This document shows, one piece after another, positions 7,861-18,737 of a stretch of DNA of 35,964 nucleotides. The notes beneath the pieces were generated by a model. That model searched no databases, was not told where the DNA came from, and worked only from the letters and a program-made list of their open reading frames with translations. The stretch is from NCBI GenBank assembly GCA_963613665.1, contig CAVEAL010000023.1:1-35964 (forward strand), in the 5' to 3' direction. Position 1 is the first letter of the stretch. The number at the start of each line of letters is the position of its first letter. A program made the translations under genes and the position numbers. The stretch is from F23-B02 sp963613665 (lineage in GTDB: Bacteria; Bacillota; Clostridia; Oscillospirales; Oscillospiraceae).

Positions 7861-7958
7861 CAGTGCACCCATGGCTCCCTTGCGTAAAGGGAGCCGTCAC
7901 CGTAAGTTGACTGATGAGGTGAAATTATATCACGGCGCAAGCCGAAACAATATTGAGA

Positions 7959-10472
<2,514 letters not shown>

Positions 10473-10483
10473 TTTTTCAGTTA

Positions 10484-10645
10484 CGCCTTTCTGCTGTACT
10501 TATACGTTTATTGCGGTGTCACGGTATCGGAACATTGGAATAAATCATATCGTTTCGCACCTTTTAAGAGCGAACCGGGGTTTTTCTTATACGTTATATT
10601 GCGTCATCCCGGTGTCGAGACTGTGGTTGAAACCGGGACTGGCTG
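10484..10645. repeat. Two degenerate half-unit repeats between the YgjV-like gene and gyrA
   Basis: The first copy has CTGTACTTATACGTTTATTG, CACGGTATCGGAACATTGG and ATCGTTTCGC. The second, more diverged, has CTTATACGTTATATTGCG and CCCGGTGTCGAGAC. The gap 10473-10652 contains no gene. Confidence 0.65.
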
Positions 10646-10652
10646 ATAGCTA

Positions 10653-11201
10653 TCAGCTATTGCCTCTCTCCTCGACTATTTCGTCGCCGTCAAGCGCAGA
10701 CCAGCCGAAACGCACTATTGAGATAACTATCGAAGCGATCGTGATGCACTCGTTCACAACGCCGCCCCACGAGTGGACAAGCGCATCGTATACGAGCATA
10801 CACGGCGAGTTCACCGCCAAATTTGCGATCCGTATCTTTTTTGCGTTGTTGGTCCAGTAGCCCAGCGTTCCTGCGATGGTTCCCGCCACCGGAAGCAGAC
10901 TTATAGGGCCGCTCCATGTCAGCAGCGCTACGAGCGTGGTTGCCGCCGAAAACACGACTATCCAGCCCTTCCAGCGCACAAGCGCACTGCTGTTATAGCG
11001 CGTGAGCATGGCGTTTCTAATTATGTTTATCAGAACACTGAGACTGCCGCTGAACGCACCCAAAAGCGCAAACTGCGCACTGAAGCACAGGCAGCCCAGC
11101 GTCTGCATAACAAACAGCTTCTTATTCGATTTTACCTGAAACGATACGAAAAAGAACAGCAGACCGACAAATCCTATGATCTGAACAAAAACATCGAACA
11201 T
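10653..11201 (-). CDS. YgjV-family inner membrane protein
   Basis: A membrane protein of 182 residues with five to six predicted hydrophobic segments. Its opening (VQIIGFVGLLFFFVSFQ), the SNKKLFVMQTLGCLCFSAQF block and the NIIRNAML motif fit the YgjV family (E. coli YgjV is about the same length). Function of the family is not established. The ATG at 11201 is preferred because TAGGAGAG lies a few bases upstream; the longer frame to 11330 would translate a repeat. It lies between gyrB and gyrA on the same strand with repeats on both sides, so it may be an insertion into an ancestral gyrB-gyrA pair. Confidence 0.75.
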   Translation of the reverse strand: MFDVFVQIIGFVGLLFFFVSFQVKSNKKLFVMQTLGCLCFSAQFALLGAFSGSLSVLINIIRNAMLTRYNSSALVRWKGWIVVFSAATTLVALLTWSGPISLLPVAGTIAGTLGYWTNNAKKIRIANLAVNSPCMLVYDALVHSWGGVVNECITIASIVISIVRFGWSALDGDEIVEERGNS

Positions 11202-11212
11202 TTTTACTCTCC

Positions 11213-11475
11213 TATTTTTAGTAGCGCTTTGGCGCACCTGCCTATACGGATGCTGCGGTTGCACGGTATCGAAACGCCGGAGAAAACAAGAACGTTTCGC
11301 GTCCCGTGAGATTGTGCTGATATGGTGCAATTTTTTCTGTATTCCTTGGCTTTCCCTTGAGGGAAAGGCAAGGGCGCACTTTTGTTGCGCGAAACGTTTT
11401 TATTTCCTCCATTGTCCCGATACCGGGCTGACGCAATATCCGTATAGGCAGGGAGTTAATGCGCCTCCAAAAAAA
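11213..11475. repeat. Composite intergenic repeat with internal hairpin module (about 263 bp)
   Basis: Left end TTTTTAGTAGCGC followed by CTATACGGATGCTGCGG and CACGGTATCGAAACG. The middle is the second module in reverse (GTGAGATTGTGCTGATATGG and CTTTCCCTTGAGGGAAAGG). The right arm reads CCCGATACCGGGCTGACGC and CCGTATAGG, and ends GCGCCTCCAAAAAAA, just before the gyrB stop codon. Confidence 0.78.
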
Positions 11476-13407
11476 CTAAAAATCGAGATTGACGGCGTAT
11501 TTGGCGTTTTCCTCGATGAAGGCCTTGCGCGGTTCGACCTGCTCGCCCATGAGTATGGTGAATATCTCGTCGGCCTTGACCGCGTCCTCGAGGCAGATAC
11601 GGCGCAGCGTGCGGGTCTCGGGGTTCATGGTGGTCTCCCACAGCTCGTGCGGGTCCATCTCGCCGAGACCCTTGAAGCGCGAGATATCGACCTTCGCGTT
11701 CGGGTTATCGCCGCGCAGCTCGGCGGAGACGCGGTCGCGCTCATCATCGGAGAAGGCCACGCGCGAGGTCTTGCCGCGTGTGAGCTTATACAGCGGCGGC
11801 ACGGCGGAATATACATAGCCCTGCTCGATGAGCGGGCGCATGAAGCGGAAGAAGAAGGTCAGCATCAGGGTGCGGATATGCGCACCGTCAACGTCGGCAT
11901 CGGCCATGATGATGATCTTGTGGTATCTGAGCTTATTGACGTCGAATTCGTCGCCGATACCTGCGCCCAGCGCGGTTATGACCGGCGCGAGCTTATCGTT
12001 GCCGTAGACCTTGTCCGCACGCGCCTTTTCGACGTTGAGCATCTTGCCCCACAGCGGCAGGATCGCCTGAAAGCGCGAGTCGCGCCCCTGCGTCGCCGAG
12101 CCGCCTGCCGAGTCGCCCTCGACGATGTACAGCTCTGTGAGCGATGCGTCGCGCTCGTTGCAGTCGCGCAGCTTATCCGGCATCTGGCCGGACTCCAGCC
12201 CCGTTTTCCTGCGCACGGACTCACGCGCCTTACGCGCAGCCTCACGCGCACGCGAGGCGGTCATGGCCTTTTCGAGTATCGCCTTGCCGACGGCGGGGTT
12301 CTCCTCCAGAAACTGCTCGAGCTTATCGCTGACAACGCTGTCCACCAGCGTGCGCATCTCGCTGTTTCCGAGCTTTGCCTTGGTCTGACCCTCGAACTGC
12401 GGCTCGGTGAGCTTGACGGAGATGATCGCGGTCATGCCCTCGCGGCAGTCCTCGCCGGAGAGCTTGTCGTCATTTTTGAGTATGCCTACCTTCGTGCCGT
12501 AGGCGTTGAGAACGCGGGTCAGCGCCGTGCGGAAGCCGGTCTCGTGCATGCCGCCCTCGGGCGTGTGGATGTTATTTGCAAACGAGACTATGATCTCGTT
12601 GTAGCTGTCGTTATATTGCAGGGCGATCTCGGCCTCGGAGTCGGACCTCTCGCCCTTCATGTAGATGACCTCGTTGTGCAGCGGGGTCTTGTTCTGGTTA
12701 ATGAACGAGACGAACTCGCGGATGCCGCCGGCATAGCACATCTCGTCCTTCTGCTCCTTGCCCTCGCGCAGGTCCTCGGTGGATATATACAGGCCGCCGT
12801 TTAAGAATGCCTGCTCGCGCATACGGGTGTGCAGGGTATCGTAATCGTACACGGTGTCGTCGAACATCTCGGGGTCGGGCTTGAACCTTACGGTCGTGCC
12901 GCTGCGGTCGGTGTCGCCGATTATCTTCATCTCCTGCGTGATGTTGCCGCGGGAGAACTTCATCTCGTAGATCTTGCCGTTTTTGTGCACGTGCACGACG
13001 AGCCACTCGCTCATCGCGTTTACGACCGATGCGCCGACGCCGTGCAGGCCGCCGGATACCTTGTAGCCTCCGCCGCCGAACTTGCCGCCTGCGTGCAGCA
13101 CGGTGAATACGACCTCGAGTGCGCTCTTGCCGGTCTGCTCCTGAATGTCAACGGGGATACCGCGGCCGTTATCGCGCACGCAGATGACGTCGCCGGGCTC
13201 TATTATGACCTCGATATGGTCGCAGTAGCCTGCCAGCGCCTCGTCGATGGAGTTATCGACTATCTCGTACACGAGGTGGTGCAGACCGGACGACGAGGTC
13301 GAGCCGATGTACATGCCCGGACGCTTTCTGACCGCTTCGAGCCCCTCGAGCACCTGGATCTTTGATGCGTCGTATTCCTGTGTGATCTTCTCGTTAATAT
13401 CCGACAT
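11476..13407 (-). CDS. gyrB: DNA gyrase subunit B
   Basis: A protein of 643 residues, the usual length for Firmicute GyrB, the ATPase subunit of gyrase. The GHKL ATPase domain contains EIVDNSIDEALAG, DNGRGIPV and GGLHGVGASVVNA. The transducer follows, and the TOPRIM domain has VEGDSAGGSA and the metal-binding ADADVDGAHIRTL. The C-terminus ends FIEENAKYAVNLDF, as in the family. It lies downstream of recF and the remB-like gene, the classic dnaA-dnaN-recF-gyrB order, but 487 bases of repeats and leader separate it from the remB-like gene. GAAAGGCGAT precedes the ATG. The TAG stop is immediately followed by a repeat terminus. Confidence 0.97.
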   Translation of the reverse strand: MSDINEKITQEYDASKIQVLEGLEAVRKRPGMYIGSTSSSGLHHLVYEIVDNSIDEALAGYCDHIEVIIEPGDVICVRDNGRGIPVDIQEQTGKSALEVVFTVLHAGGKFGGGGYKVSGGLHGVGASVVNAMSEWLVVHVHKNGKIYEMKFSRGNITQEMKIIGDTDRSGTTVRFKPDPEMFDDTVYDYDTLHTRMREQAFLNGGLYISTEDLREGKEQKDEMCYAGGIREFVSFINQNKTPLHNEVIYMKGERSDSEAEIALQYNDSYNEIIVSFANNIHTPEGGMHETGFRTALTRVLNAYGTKVGILKNDDKLSGEDCREGMTAIISVKLTEPQFEGQTKAKLGNSEMRTLVDSVVSDKLEQFLEENPAVGKAILEKAMTASRAREAARKARESVRRKTGLESGQMPDKLRDCNERDASLTELYIVEGDSAGGSATQGRDSRFQAILPLWGKMLNVEKARADKVYGNDKLAPVITALGAGIGDEFDVNKLRYHKIIIMADADVDGAHIRTLMLTFFFRFMRPLIEQGYVYSAVPPLYKLTRGKTSRVAFSDDERDRVSAELRGDNPNAKVDISRFKGLGEMDPHELWETTMNPETRTLRRICLEDAVKADEIFTILMGEQVEPRKAFIEENAKYAVNLDF

Positions 13408-13535
13408 TTTCTATCGCCTTTCAATGTAATTTGCTTTGGAAGTAAGCATAAGGAGAGTGTCCGAACTCCGCCTCAGCCGAGATTTTTTGCCCTTTTAAAA
13501 AAGTCTCTTCATATATACCCTGTTTTCGGTCCAAA

Positions 13536-13555
13536 CTTGTACATTTCCGTACAAG
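13536..13555. promoter_or_regulatory. Perfect inverted repeat upstream of gyrB
   Basis: CTTGTAC (13536-13542) and GTACAAG (13549-13555) flank a 6-base spacer. Read on the plus strand a T7 tract follows (with one intervening G), looking like a terminator, although no plus-strand gene ends here. It is about 130 bases upstream of gyrB, so an operator is also possible. Between it and gyrB (13408-13535) I see only an unassigned leader and no gene. Confidence 0.4.
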
Positions 13556-13556
13556 G

Positions 13557-13644
13557 TTTTTTTAGTAGCGCATTAGGTCTGTACCTATACGCATACTGCG
13601 GGTGCCCGGTATCGAAACAACGGAATAAACAAAAGCGTTTCGCG
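13557..13644. repeat. Half-unit intergenic repeat upstream of gyrB
   Basis: Begins TTTTTTTAGTAGCGCATTAG, continues CTGTACCTATACGC, GGGTGCCCGGTATCGAAAC and CGGAATAAAC, and ends GCGTTTCGCGC. The next copy's T-tract follows directly. Confidence 0.78.
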
Positions 13645-13856
13645 CTTTTTTTGAGGCGATTTGAAACCGTTCCTATACGTTTATTGCGTCAGCCCGGTAT
13701 CGAAACAATGAAATAAACAAAAACGTTTCGCGTAACAAAAGAACGGTGCAGTGTTTGCCGGCCCCCTGTCTTCCCATGTCACGGTTTCCCGCGCAGGCTC
13801 CGGTCGGGCTGACGCAAAAACCGTATCGGTACGATGCGGCAGCGCCTCCAAAAAGC
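13645..13856. repeat. Full-length composite intergenic repeat (about 212 bp)
   Basis: Begins TTTTTTTGAGGCGATTTG, continues CCTATACGTTTATTGCG, CCCGGTATCGAAACAATG and ACGTTTCGCG. The second half has GTCACGGTTTCC, CCGGTCGGG and CGCAAAAACCGTATCGG, and ends AGCGCCTCCAAAAA. A fragment with CTTGAGGGGAAGG follows up to the remB-like stop. Confidence 0.8.
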
Positions 13857-13894
13857 CTTGAGGGGAAGGTGGGATGCTCAACCTTACTGCGCAC

Positions 13895-14149
13895 TTAATG
13901 CGCCTCCGCAATTCTTTTAAACAGCGTCTGCGGCGACATCTGGCTGAGATAGACGGCCGTTTTATCGCCGTCGCGGCAGACGACGAAGCTTTTCGGTATA
14001 TCCTCCGCGACGTTTACGACCTGCCCGTTTTTTTCGGCTGCGGCGAGATAGCGCCGCGTGAGCTGCGACTGGCTGGTATTATCGAGGTCGAAAACGCCCA
14101 CGATGCTGTCCGTACGGACTACGGCGCCCGCACCCAGATGCAGATACAT
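13895..14149 (-). CDS. DUF370 / RemB-like regulator
   Basis: A protein of 84 residues starting MYLHLGAGAVVRTDSIVGVF, the characteristic opening of the DUF370 family. In Bacillus subtilis the family member RemB (YaaB) lies between recF and gyrB and acts, with RemA, as an activator of extracellular-matrix genes. The central SQSQLTRRYLAAAEK and DIPKSFVV stretches fit the family. The ATG overlaps the recF TGA by one base (TGATG), with GGGAGG inside recF as ribosome-binding site. The last residues A-E-A-H and the TAA lie in a GAGGCGCATTAA repeat terminus. Regulatory function here is inferred from family and position. Confidence 0.82.
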   Translation of the reverse strand: MYLHLGAGAVVRTDSIVGVFDLDNTSQSQLTRRYLAAAEKNGQVVNVAEDIPKSFVVCRDGDKTAVYLSQMSPQTLFKRIAEAH

Positions 14150-15249
14150 CAGCCTATCCTCCCGTTTTTGACATGCAGCACCTTGCCGCCGGTGCGCCGC
14201 GATATGCCCTCGTCCTCGCAGCAGGTGATGAGCGTCTGCCCGCCGCCTATGCGGTTGAGGACAAACTCCTGACGCTTGGTGTCGAGCTCCGAGAGCACGT
14301 CGTCGAGCAGCAGTATCGGGTACTCGCCGGTTTCGTCGAGGTATATCTCGCGCTCGGCGAGCTTTATTGAAAGGGCGGCCGTGCGCGTCTGACCCTGGCT
14401 TGCAAAGCTGCGCGCCGGCCTGCCGTTTATGCTGATCATGAGGTCGTCCTTGTGTGCGCCGGACAGGCACTGGCCGGAGTCGAGCTCGGCCCTTTTATGC
14501 GCCTGCATATGGTCGCACAGGTCGTAGAATATTTCCTTTGCCGAGGCGGTCGGGTCCTTTACCGAGGACACGGTCAGGTACTCGATGCCCAGCCTCTCGT
14601 CCGCGCCGGAAAACTCGCTGTGTATCGGTGCGGCCTCTTCGGCAAGACGCGCGGCGAACGACGCACGGTAGCGTATAAGCTGCGCCGACGCGCGGCACAT
14701 GCCGTCGGAAAAATCATCGAGCGTATCCAGCAGCGAGGGCTTGTCGCGCCAGTCCTTGAGGATGCGGGTTTTGCTCTCGTAGAATTTATTGAACTGCGAA
14801 AGATACTCGGCATAGCGCGGCCGTATCTGGCATATAGCGTTGTCCATCAGCCGCCGCCGCGCCGCCGCGCCCTCCTTTATGAGGTTGAGATCGTCCGGGC
14901 AGAACAGCACGACATTGAGCGTTTCGGCAAGCTCCGATGCCGTTTTTTTGACGGCGTTGACGCTTATCTGCTTTCTCACGCCGCTGCGCATAAGTATGCG
15001 CACGGTCTGGCTGCGCTCATGGCTCGTGACCTCGGCGAGAATCTCCGCGCTGTCGCAGCCGAAGCCGATGAGCTCCCTGTCAAACCGCGTGCGGAAGCTG
15101 CGCCCCATTGCGAGCATATACACCGCTTCCAGAAGATTGGTCTTGCCCTGCGCGTTTTCGCCGTATATGACGTTCGTGCCGGGCGAGAGCTCGGCGGTCT
15201 CAAAGTCGTAATTGCGAAAGCCGTTGAGGGCGATGCGCTCAATTTTCAT
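14149..15249 (-). CDS. recF: DNA replication and repair protein RecF
   Basis: A protein of 366 residues, typical for RecF, an SMC-like ATPase that with RecO and RecR loads RecA at single-strand gaps. The N-terminus MKIERIALNGFRNY is diagnostic, Walker A is GENAQGKT (residues 30-37), and the C-terminal region has the Walker B-type ILLLDDVLSELD and the signature LSGAHKDDL. The start overlaps the stop of the S4-domain gene (ATGA) and its end overlaps the remB-like start, so S4-recF-remB form one translationally coupled unit, as in Bacillus. Confidence 0.96.
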   Translation of the reverse strand: MKIERIALNGFRNYDFETAELSPGTNVIYGENAQGKTNLLEAVYMLAMGRSFRTRFDRELIGFGCDSAEILAEVTSHERSQTVRILMRSGVRKQISVNAVKKTASELAETLNVVLFCPDDLNLIKEGAAARRRLMDNAICQIRPRYAEYLSQFNKFYESKTRILKDWRDKPSLLDTLDDFSDGMCRASAQLIRYRASFAARLAEEAAPIHSEFSGADERLGIEYLTVSSVKDPTASAKEIFYDLCDHMQAHKRAELDSGQCLSGAHKDDLMISINGRPARSFASQGQTRTAALSIKLAEREIYLDETGEYPILLLDDVLSELDTKRQEFVLNRIGGGQTLITCCEDEGISRRTGGKVLHVKNGRIG

Positions 15250-15452
15250 TTTATGATCTTAACGGTCTCGCCGCCGAAGCTTACGACGTCGCCCTCGCGC
15301 AGCTTTTTGCCGCGCATGGTGCATTTTTCGCCGTTTACCTCGACAAGACCCTCGGCAATGACGTATTTCGCCTCGCCGCCCGTGCCCACCAGCGCCGCAT
15401 ACTTCAGCAGCGCATCGAGCTTTATAAATTCTGTTGTTATCTGTATCTCCAT
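15246..15452 (-). CDS. S4-domain RNA-binding protein (YaaA/RlbA-like)
   Basis: A protein of 68 residues forming one S4 RNA-binding domain: IKLDALLKYAALVGTGGEAK, VIAEGLVEVNGEKC, KKLREGDVVSFGGETVKII. This is the small gene conserved between dnaN and recF in Firmicutes (B. subtilis yaaA). It is probably involved in ribosome assembly, but this is not shown by the sequence. The stop overlaps the recF ATG. The minus-strand sequence before the ATG is GCTGCTGAAAAA, a repeat-terminus relic; no convincing Shine-Dalgarno is close. Confidence 0.9.
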   Translation of the reverse strand: MEIQITTEFIKLDALLKYAALVGTGGEAKYVIAEGLVEVNGEKCTMRGKKLREGDVVSFGGETVKIIK

Positions 15453-15546
15453 TTTTTCAGCAGCGATTTAACGCTTTACCTTTACATTTTTGCTATATCG
15501 GTGCAAATTTTTGTCTGAATTCCTTGGATTCCCCTTGAGGAAAATG

Positions 15547-15751
15547 TTTTTTAGAGGCGCTGCCGCATCGTACCGATACGTTTCTTGCGGTGTCCCGACC
15601 GGAAACTGCGGTAAAAACCGTGACAGAGAAAGTCAGGTGTCAATATTACTGCGCACTTGCATTACGCGAAACGTTTTTGTTTCCTCCGTCGTTTCGATAC
15701 CGGGCACCGGCAGTATGCGTATAGGTACAGACCTAATGCGCCTCTGAAAAA
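15547..15751. repeat. Full-length composite intergenic repeat (205 bp) after dnaN
   Basis: The cleanest copy. Left end TTTTTTAGAGGCGCTGC, then CGTACCGATACG, GTCCCGACCGG and GGTAAAAACCGTGAC. The right half has GCGAAACGTTTTTGTTTCC, TCGATACCGGGCACC, GCGTATAGGTACAG, and ends GCGCCTCTGAAAAA. The right end touches the dnaN stop codon at 15752. To the left, 15453-15546 holds further remnants (GATTCCCCTTGAGG) and no gene. Confidence 0.82.
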
Positions 15752-16858
15752 TCAGCTTCTGAGGCGTATTGGCAGGATCATGTATTTGAACTTGTCGCTG
15801 CCGTCGCAGGGGACGATGATGCAGGGCGAGGTGTTGCTGTTCAGACACAGGTCGAGCTCGTCTGCGGGCGCGGCCTTGAGCGCGTCCATCATGTATCTGC
15901 CGTTGAAGCCGATCTCCAGACCCTCGCCGTTGCCTTCGGCAAAGCATACGTCCTCGGCCTTGCCGAGCGGCGTGCTGCACAGACAGTCGATGAAATTATC
16001 GTTGAAGGTCATGCGCACAGGGTTTTTGGTCTTCTCGTCGATGATGAGAGCAACGCGGTCAACGACCTTTAAAAGCTCGCTTCTGCCGACCTTTATGTGC
16101 AGCCTGAAGGTATCGGGCATTGCCTTGCGGTAGTTGAGAAAATCACCCTCAAGGCGGCGGCTGATGACTACGGTATTGCCGACGGTGAACGAAACATGGT
16201 TTGCGCCGACGAAGATGCCGACATCCTCCTCGGAGTCGTTGTCGCTTATGCGCTCTATATCCGCAAGGGCCGTGCCGGGCACGATGAACTCGTTGTGCTC
16301 CCCGGGCCCCTCGATCGCCTCGCGGCGGATTGCCAGACGGTAGCCGTCAACCGAGACCATGGCCAGAACGCCGGCCTCGACCTCGAACAGCGAGCCGGTA
16401 TACACCGGGCGGCTGTCGTTGTCGCTTATTGCGAACATCGTCTGATTTATCATGCTCTTGAGCGTGCCCTGCTTTATCTTGTAGCTCTTCAGGCCGTCAA
16501 CACTCGGAAGCTCGGGGTACTCACCGCTGTCCATACCCTTGAAGGCAAACTCGGTCTTTCCGCACTTGACGGTAGTGCCGTTATCCGCATCGGAGGAAAC
16601 GGTGACCATGCCGTCGGGCATTCTGCGCACCATCTCGCCGAACAGCTTTGCGTCCAGAACTATGCTGCCGGGCTCTGAAACGTCGGCCTCGACCGTAGTG
16701 TATATGCCTCTTTTGAGGTCATAGCCTGTCACTCTCAGTCTCTCTCCGGCTTCGAGCAGAACACCCTCGAGCGTCGGGATCGGGCTCTTTGCCGCGGCCG
16801 CTCTCGAGCAGACCGAGACGGCGGACTGAAGTATGTGCTTCTCACATGAAAATTTCAT
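15752..16858 (-). CDS. dnaN: DNA polymerase III beta sliding clamp
   Basis: A protein of 368 residues, the standard length for the beta clamp, which encircles DNA and tethers the replicative polymerase. The N-terminus MKFSCEKHILQSAVSVCSRA, the PIPTLEGVLLEA motif and the closing MILPIRLR with the family-typical hydrophobic end all fit. It is three repeated clamp domains of about 120 residues. GGGAGGAG lies just before the ATG. It follows dnaA on the same strand, separated by the AT-rich candidate origin. The stop codon is directly adjacent to a 205-bp repeat. Confidence 0.97.
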   Translation of the reverse strand: MKFSCEKHILQSAVSVCSRAAAAKSPIPTLEGVLLEAGERLRVTGYDLKRGIYTTVEADVSEPGSIVLDAKLFGEMVRRMPDGMVTVSSDADNGTTVKCGKTEFAFKGMDSGEYPELPSVDGLKSYKIKQGTLKSMINQTMFAISDNDSRPVYTGSLFEVEAGVLAMVSVDGYRLAIRREAIEGPGEHNEFIVPGTALADIERISDNDSEEDVGIFVGANHVSFTVGNTVVISRRLEGDFLNYRKAMPDTFRLHIKVGRSELLKVVDRVALIIDEKTKNPVRMTFNDNFIDCLCSTPLGKAEDVCFAEGNGEGLEIGFNGRYMMDALKAAPADELDLCLNSNTSPCIIVPCDGSDKFKYMILPIRLRS

Positions 16859-16869
16859 AACGCTCCTCC

Positions 16870-17092
16870 CGTTAAAAAACGAAAAATAAAATGATTATAA
16901 ATAAATAAATCTTAAAAAATTCAGTAGTCTTAGCAGTAGAAAAAAATTTTGTGGAAAAGCCGGAAAAATGACTGATACGCCGCAGCTTTTCGTGTTGATA
17001 AAATTGTTTATAATTTTAAGGCTTTCAACATACGTTTTTTGTAAGCCGGGTTTTCAACATTAAAAAACAAACAATCAACAATCCATTGTTTG
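16870..17092. other. Candidate oriC: DnaA-box cluster and AT-rich DNA between dnaA and dnaN
   Basis: DnaA-box-like nonamers (consensus TTATCCACA / TGTGGATAA): TGTGGAAAA at 16950-16958 (8/9), TGTTGATAA at 16993-17001 (8/9), and weaker TTTTCAACA at 17051-17059 and nearby variants. A strongly AT-rich tract (16875-16925) could be the unwinding element. The dnaA-dnaN spacer holds part of the origin in several Firmicutes. Boundaries are approximate and replication activity is inferred. Confidence 0.6.
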
Positions 17093-17098
17093 TTTTTT
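17062..17098. terminator. AT-rich hairpin between dnaA and dnaN
   Basis: AAAAAACAAACAAT (17062-17075) pairs perfectly with ATTGTTTGTTTTTT (17085-17098) around a 9-base loop. With A/T-tract arms it could act as a bidirectional terminator, including for dnaA on the minus strand, or be an origin structural element. Its right arm merges with the T-tract of the neighbouring repeat. Confidence 0.5.
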
Positions 17099-17296
17099 TG
17101 AGGCGTTGCTGCACAGTACCGATACAGTTTTTGCGGTGTCCCGACCGGAAGCTGCGGTAAAAACCGTGACAGGGGAAGGCAAGATGCTTGACATTACTGC
17201 GCACTTTTGTTGCGCGAAACGCCGTAGTTTATGCCGTCGTTTCGATACCGGGCACCCGCAGTCTCCGTATAGGTACAGACCTAATGCGCCACTAAA
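17093..17296. repeat. Full-length composite intergenic repeat (204 bp) after dnaA
   Basis: Left end TTTTTTTGAGGCGTTGC, then GTACCGATACAG, GTCCCGACCGG and GGTAAAAACCGTGAC. The right half reads GCGCGAAACGCCG, TCGATACCGGGCACCCGCAG and CCGTATAGGTACAG, and ends GCGCCACTAAAA, two bases from the dnaA stop. Organised exactly as the copy at 15547-15751. Confidence 0.82.
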
Positions 17297-17297
17297 A

Positions 17298-18611
17298 TTA
17301 TTGGGAGTTGATATTTGAGGTGATGTCTCTGACGGCGGCGGAGTATTTGGGATCTTCCTTGATCATTTCCTCGACCTTGCGGATGGAGGACAAAACGGTG
17401 GAATGGTTCCTGTCGCCGTACTCCGCGCCTATCTCCTTGAGCGGAAGATTTGTCAGCGTGCGGATAAGGTACATGGATATCTGACGCGCGGTCGCCGTAC
17501 CCTTGCTGCGGTTCTGCCCGCGGAGATCCTCCTCGGAGAGCTGGAAATAGCGTGCGCTCTCGCGTATGATGAGCTGCGGCGAGGGAATGAAGGTCCCGAT
17601 GCGCACGACGTCCTTAATCGCGCGCTTGACCGCAGCCGTGTCGATCCTGCTGTCAAGTATCTCCCTGTAAGCTGTCAGGCGCTTTATGACGCCCTCTATC
17701 TGGCGCACGTTCGAGGTTATTGTCTCGGCAATGTACGCAACGGCGTCGTCTTCGAGAACGAGGCCGAGCTGCGCCGCCTTTGCGCGGGTTATGACCATGC
17801 GCGTTTCAATGTCCGGCGGCTGGATATCGGCCATCAGTCCGCCCTGGAAGCGGCTCATGAGACGGTCGTCAAGAAGGCTCATTTCGATAGGCGGCCGGTC
17901 GGAGGTGATGACTATCTGATGTCCGGCCTCGTAAATGTTGTTGAAGGTGTGGAAAAATTCCTCCTGCGTGGCCTGCTTTCCGGCGATGAACTGGATATCG
18001 TCAACAAGGAAAAGATCGACGTTGCGGTACTTCATGCGGAACTCCTCGCCCGTGCCTTCCTTTATGGACTTGAGCAGCTGGTTTGTGAACTCGTCGCCCT
18101 TGACGTAGGCGATCTTTGCGCGGTGGTTGTTCTCGCGGATGTACTGCCCGATAGCCAGCAGCAGATGCGTCTTGCCGAGGCCGGAGTTTCCGTAGATAAA
18201 CAGCGGATTGTACGCACTGCCGGGATTCTGCGCCACGGCGACGGCGGCGTTATGGGCAAATTTGTTGGAGTTTCCGACGATGAAGCGGTCAAAGGTGTAT
18301 CCGGCCATCTCGGGCAGGGGATCGTTGTCGTCCCTGCGCTCCTCATAGTCGCCCAGCTCATCCTCGGTGAGCACCCTGACGGTGAACTCGGTGGAAAAGA
18401 TGTCGCTCATCGCGTTTTTTATCGTCTCGGAAAAACGGTTCACGATAATGTCGCGCTTAAAGTCGGAGCTTGTCTTCAAAACGAGGGTCGAGCCGTTTAT
18501 CTCGACCGGCTCGCAATCCTCGAACCAGGTGGAGATCGCCGTCCCCGTAAGGTTCTGACCCAGCACGCCCAGTACAGCCTGCCATATATCGTTCAGTGAA
18601 TTAACGCTCAT
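17298..18611 (-). CDS. dnaA: Chromosomal replication initiator DnaA
   Basis: A protein of 437 residues with the four DnaA domains. Domain I (1-80) includes the W at 10 and TWFEDCEPVEING. Domain III is the AAA+ core with Walker A GNSGLGKT (141-148) and Walker B LFLVDD (200-205). The domain IV DNA-binding signature is GDRNHSTVL (399-407). DnaA binds DnaA boxes and opens the origin. A TTGCAA-17-TATAAT promoter lies about 50 bases upstream, and GAGGGCGG precedes the ATG. mfd diverges from it, instead of the rpmH-rnpA cluster usual in many Firmicutes. Confidence 0.97.
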   Translation of the reverse strand: MSVNSLNDIWQAVLGVLGQNLTGTAISTWFEDCEPVEINGSTLVLKTSSDFKRDIIVNRFSETIKNAMSDIFSTEFTVRVLTEDELGDYEERRDDNDPLPEMAGYTFDRFIVGNSNKFAHNAAVAVAQNPGSAYNPLFIYGNSGLGKTHLLLAIGQYIRENNHRAKIAYVKGDEFTNQLLKSIKEGTGEEFRMKYRNVDLFLVDDIQFIAGKQATQEEFFHTFNNIYEAGHQIVITSDRPPIEMSLLDDRLMSRFQGGLMADIQPPDIETRMVITRAKAAQLGLVLEDDAVAYIAETITSNVRQIEGVIKRLTAYREILDSRIDTAAVKRAIKDVVRIGTFIPSPQLIIRESARYFQLSEEDLRGQNRSKGTATARQISMYLIRTLTNLPLKEIGAEYGDRNHSTVLSSIRKVEEMIKEDPKYSAAVRDITSNINSQ

Positions 18612-18661
18612 ATAACCGCCCTCGTTTTTTTCGAATAATACCCCATTTTTAAAACTAATAC

Positions 18662-18690
18662 ATTATATCAAATCCAAAACCGCATTGCAA
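18662..18690 (-). promoter_or_regulatory. dnaA promoter
   Basis: On the minus strand -35 TTGCAA (18685-18690) and a perfect -10 TATAAT (18662-18667) are 17 bases apart. The start would be near 18655, giving a 5' leader of about 45 bases before the dnaA ATG. Confidence 0.75.
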
Positions 18691-18737
18691 TATATATTTA
18701 ATAATGTAATATTAAATATATGTATTATATATTTAAG
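18691..18737. other. Very AT-rich tract upstream of dnaA
   Basis: About 47 bases with almost no G or C, adjacent to the dnaA promoter. It could be a DNA-unwinding element for a bipartite origin or an UP-like promoter element; no clear DnaA box is visible beside it. Confidence 0.4.
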
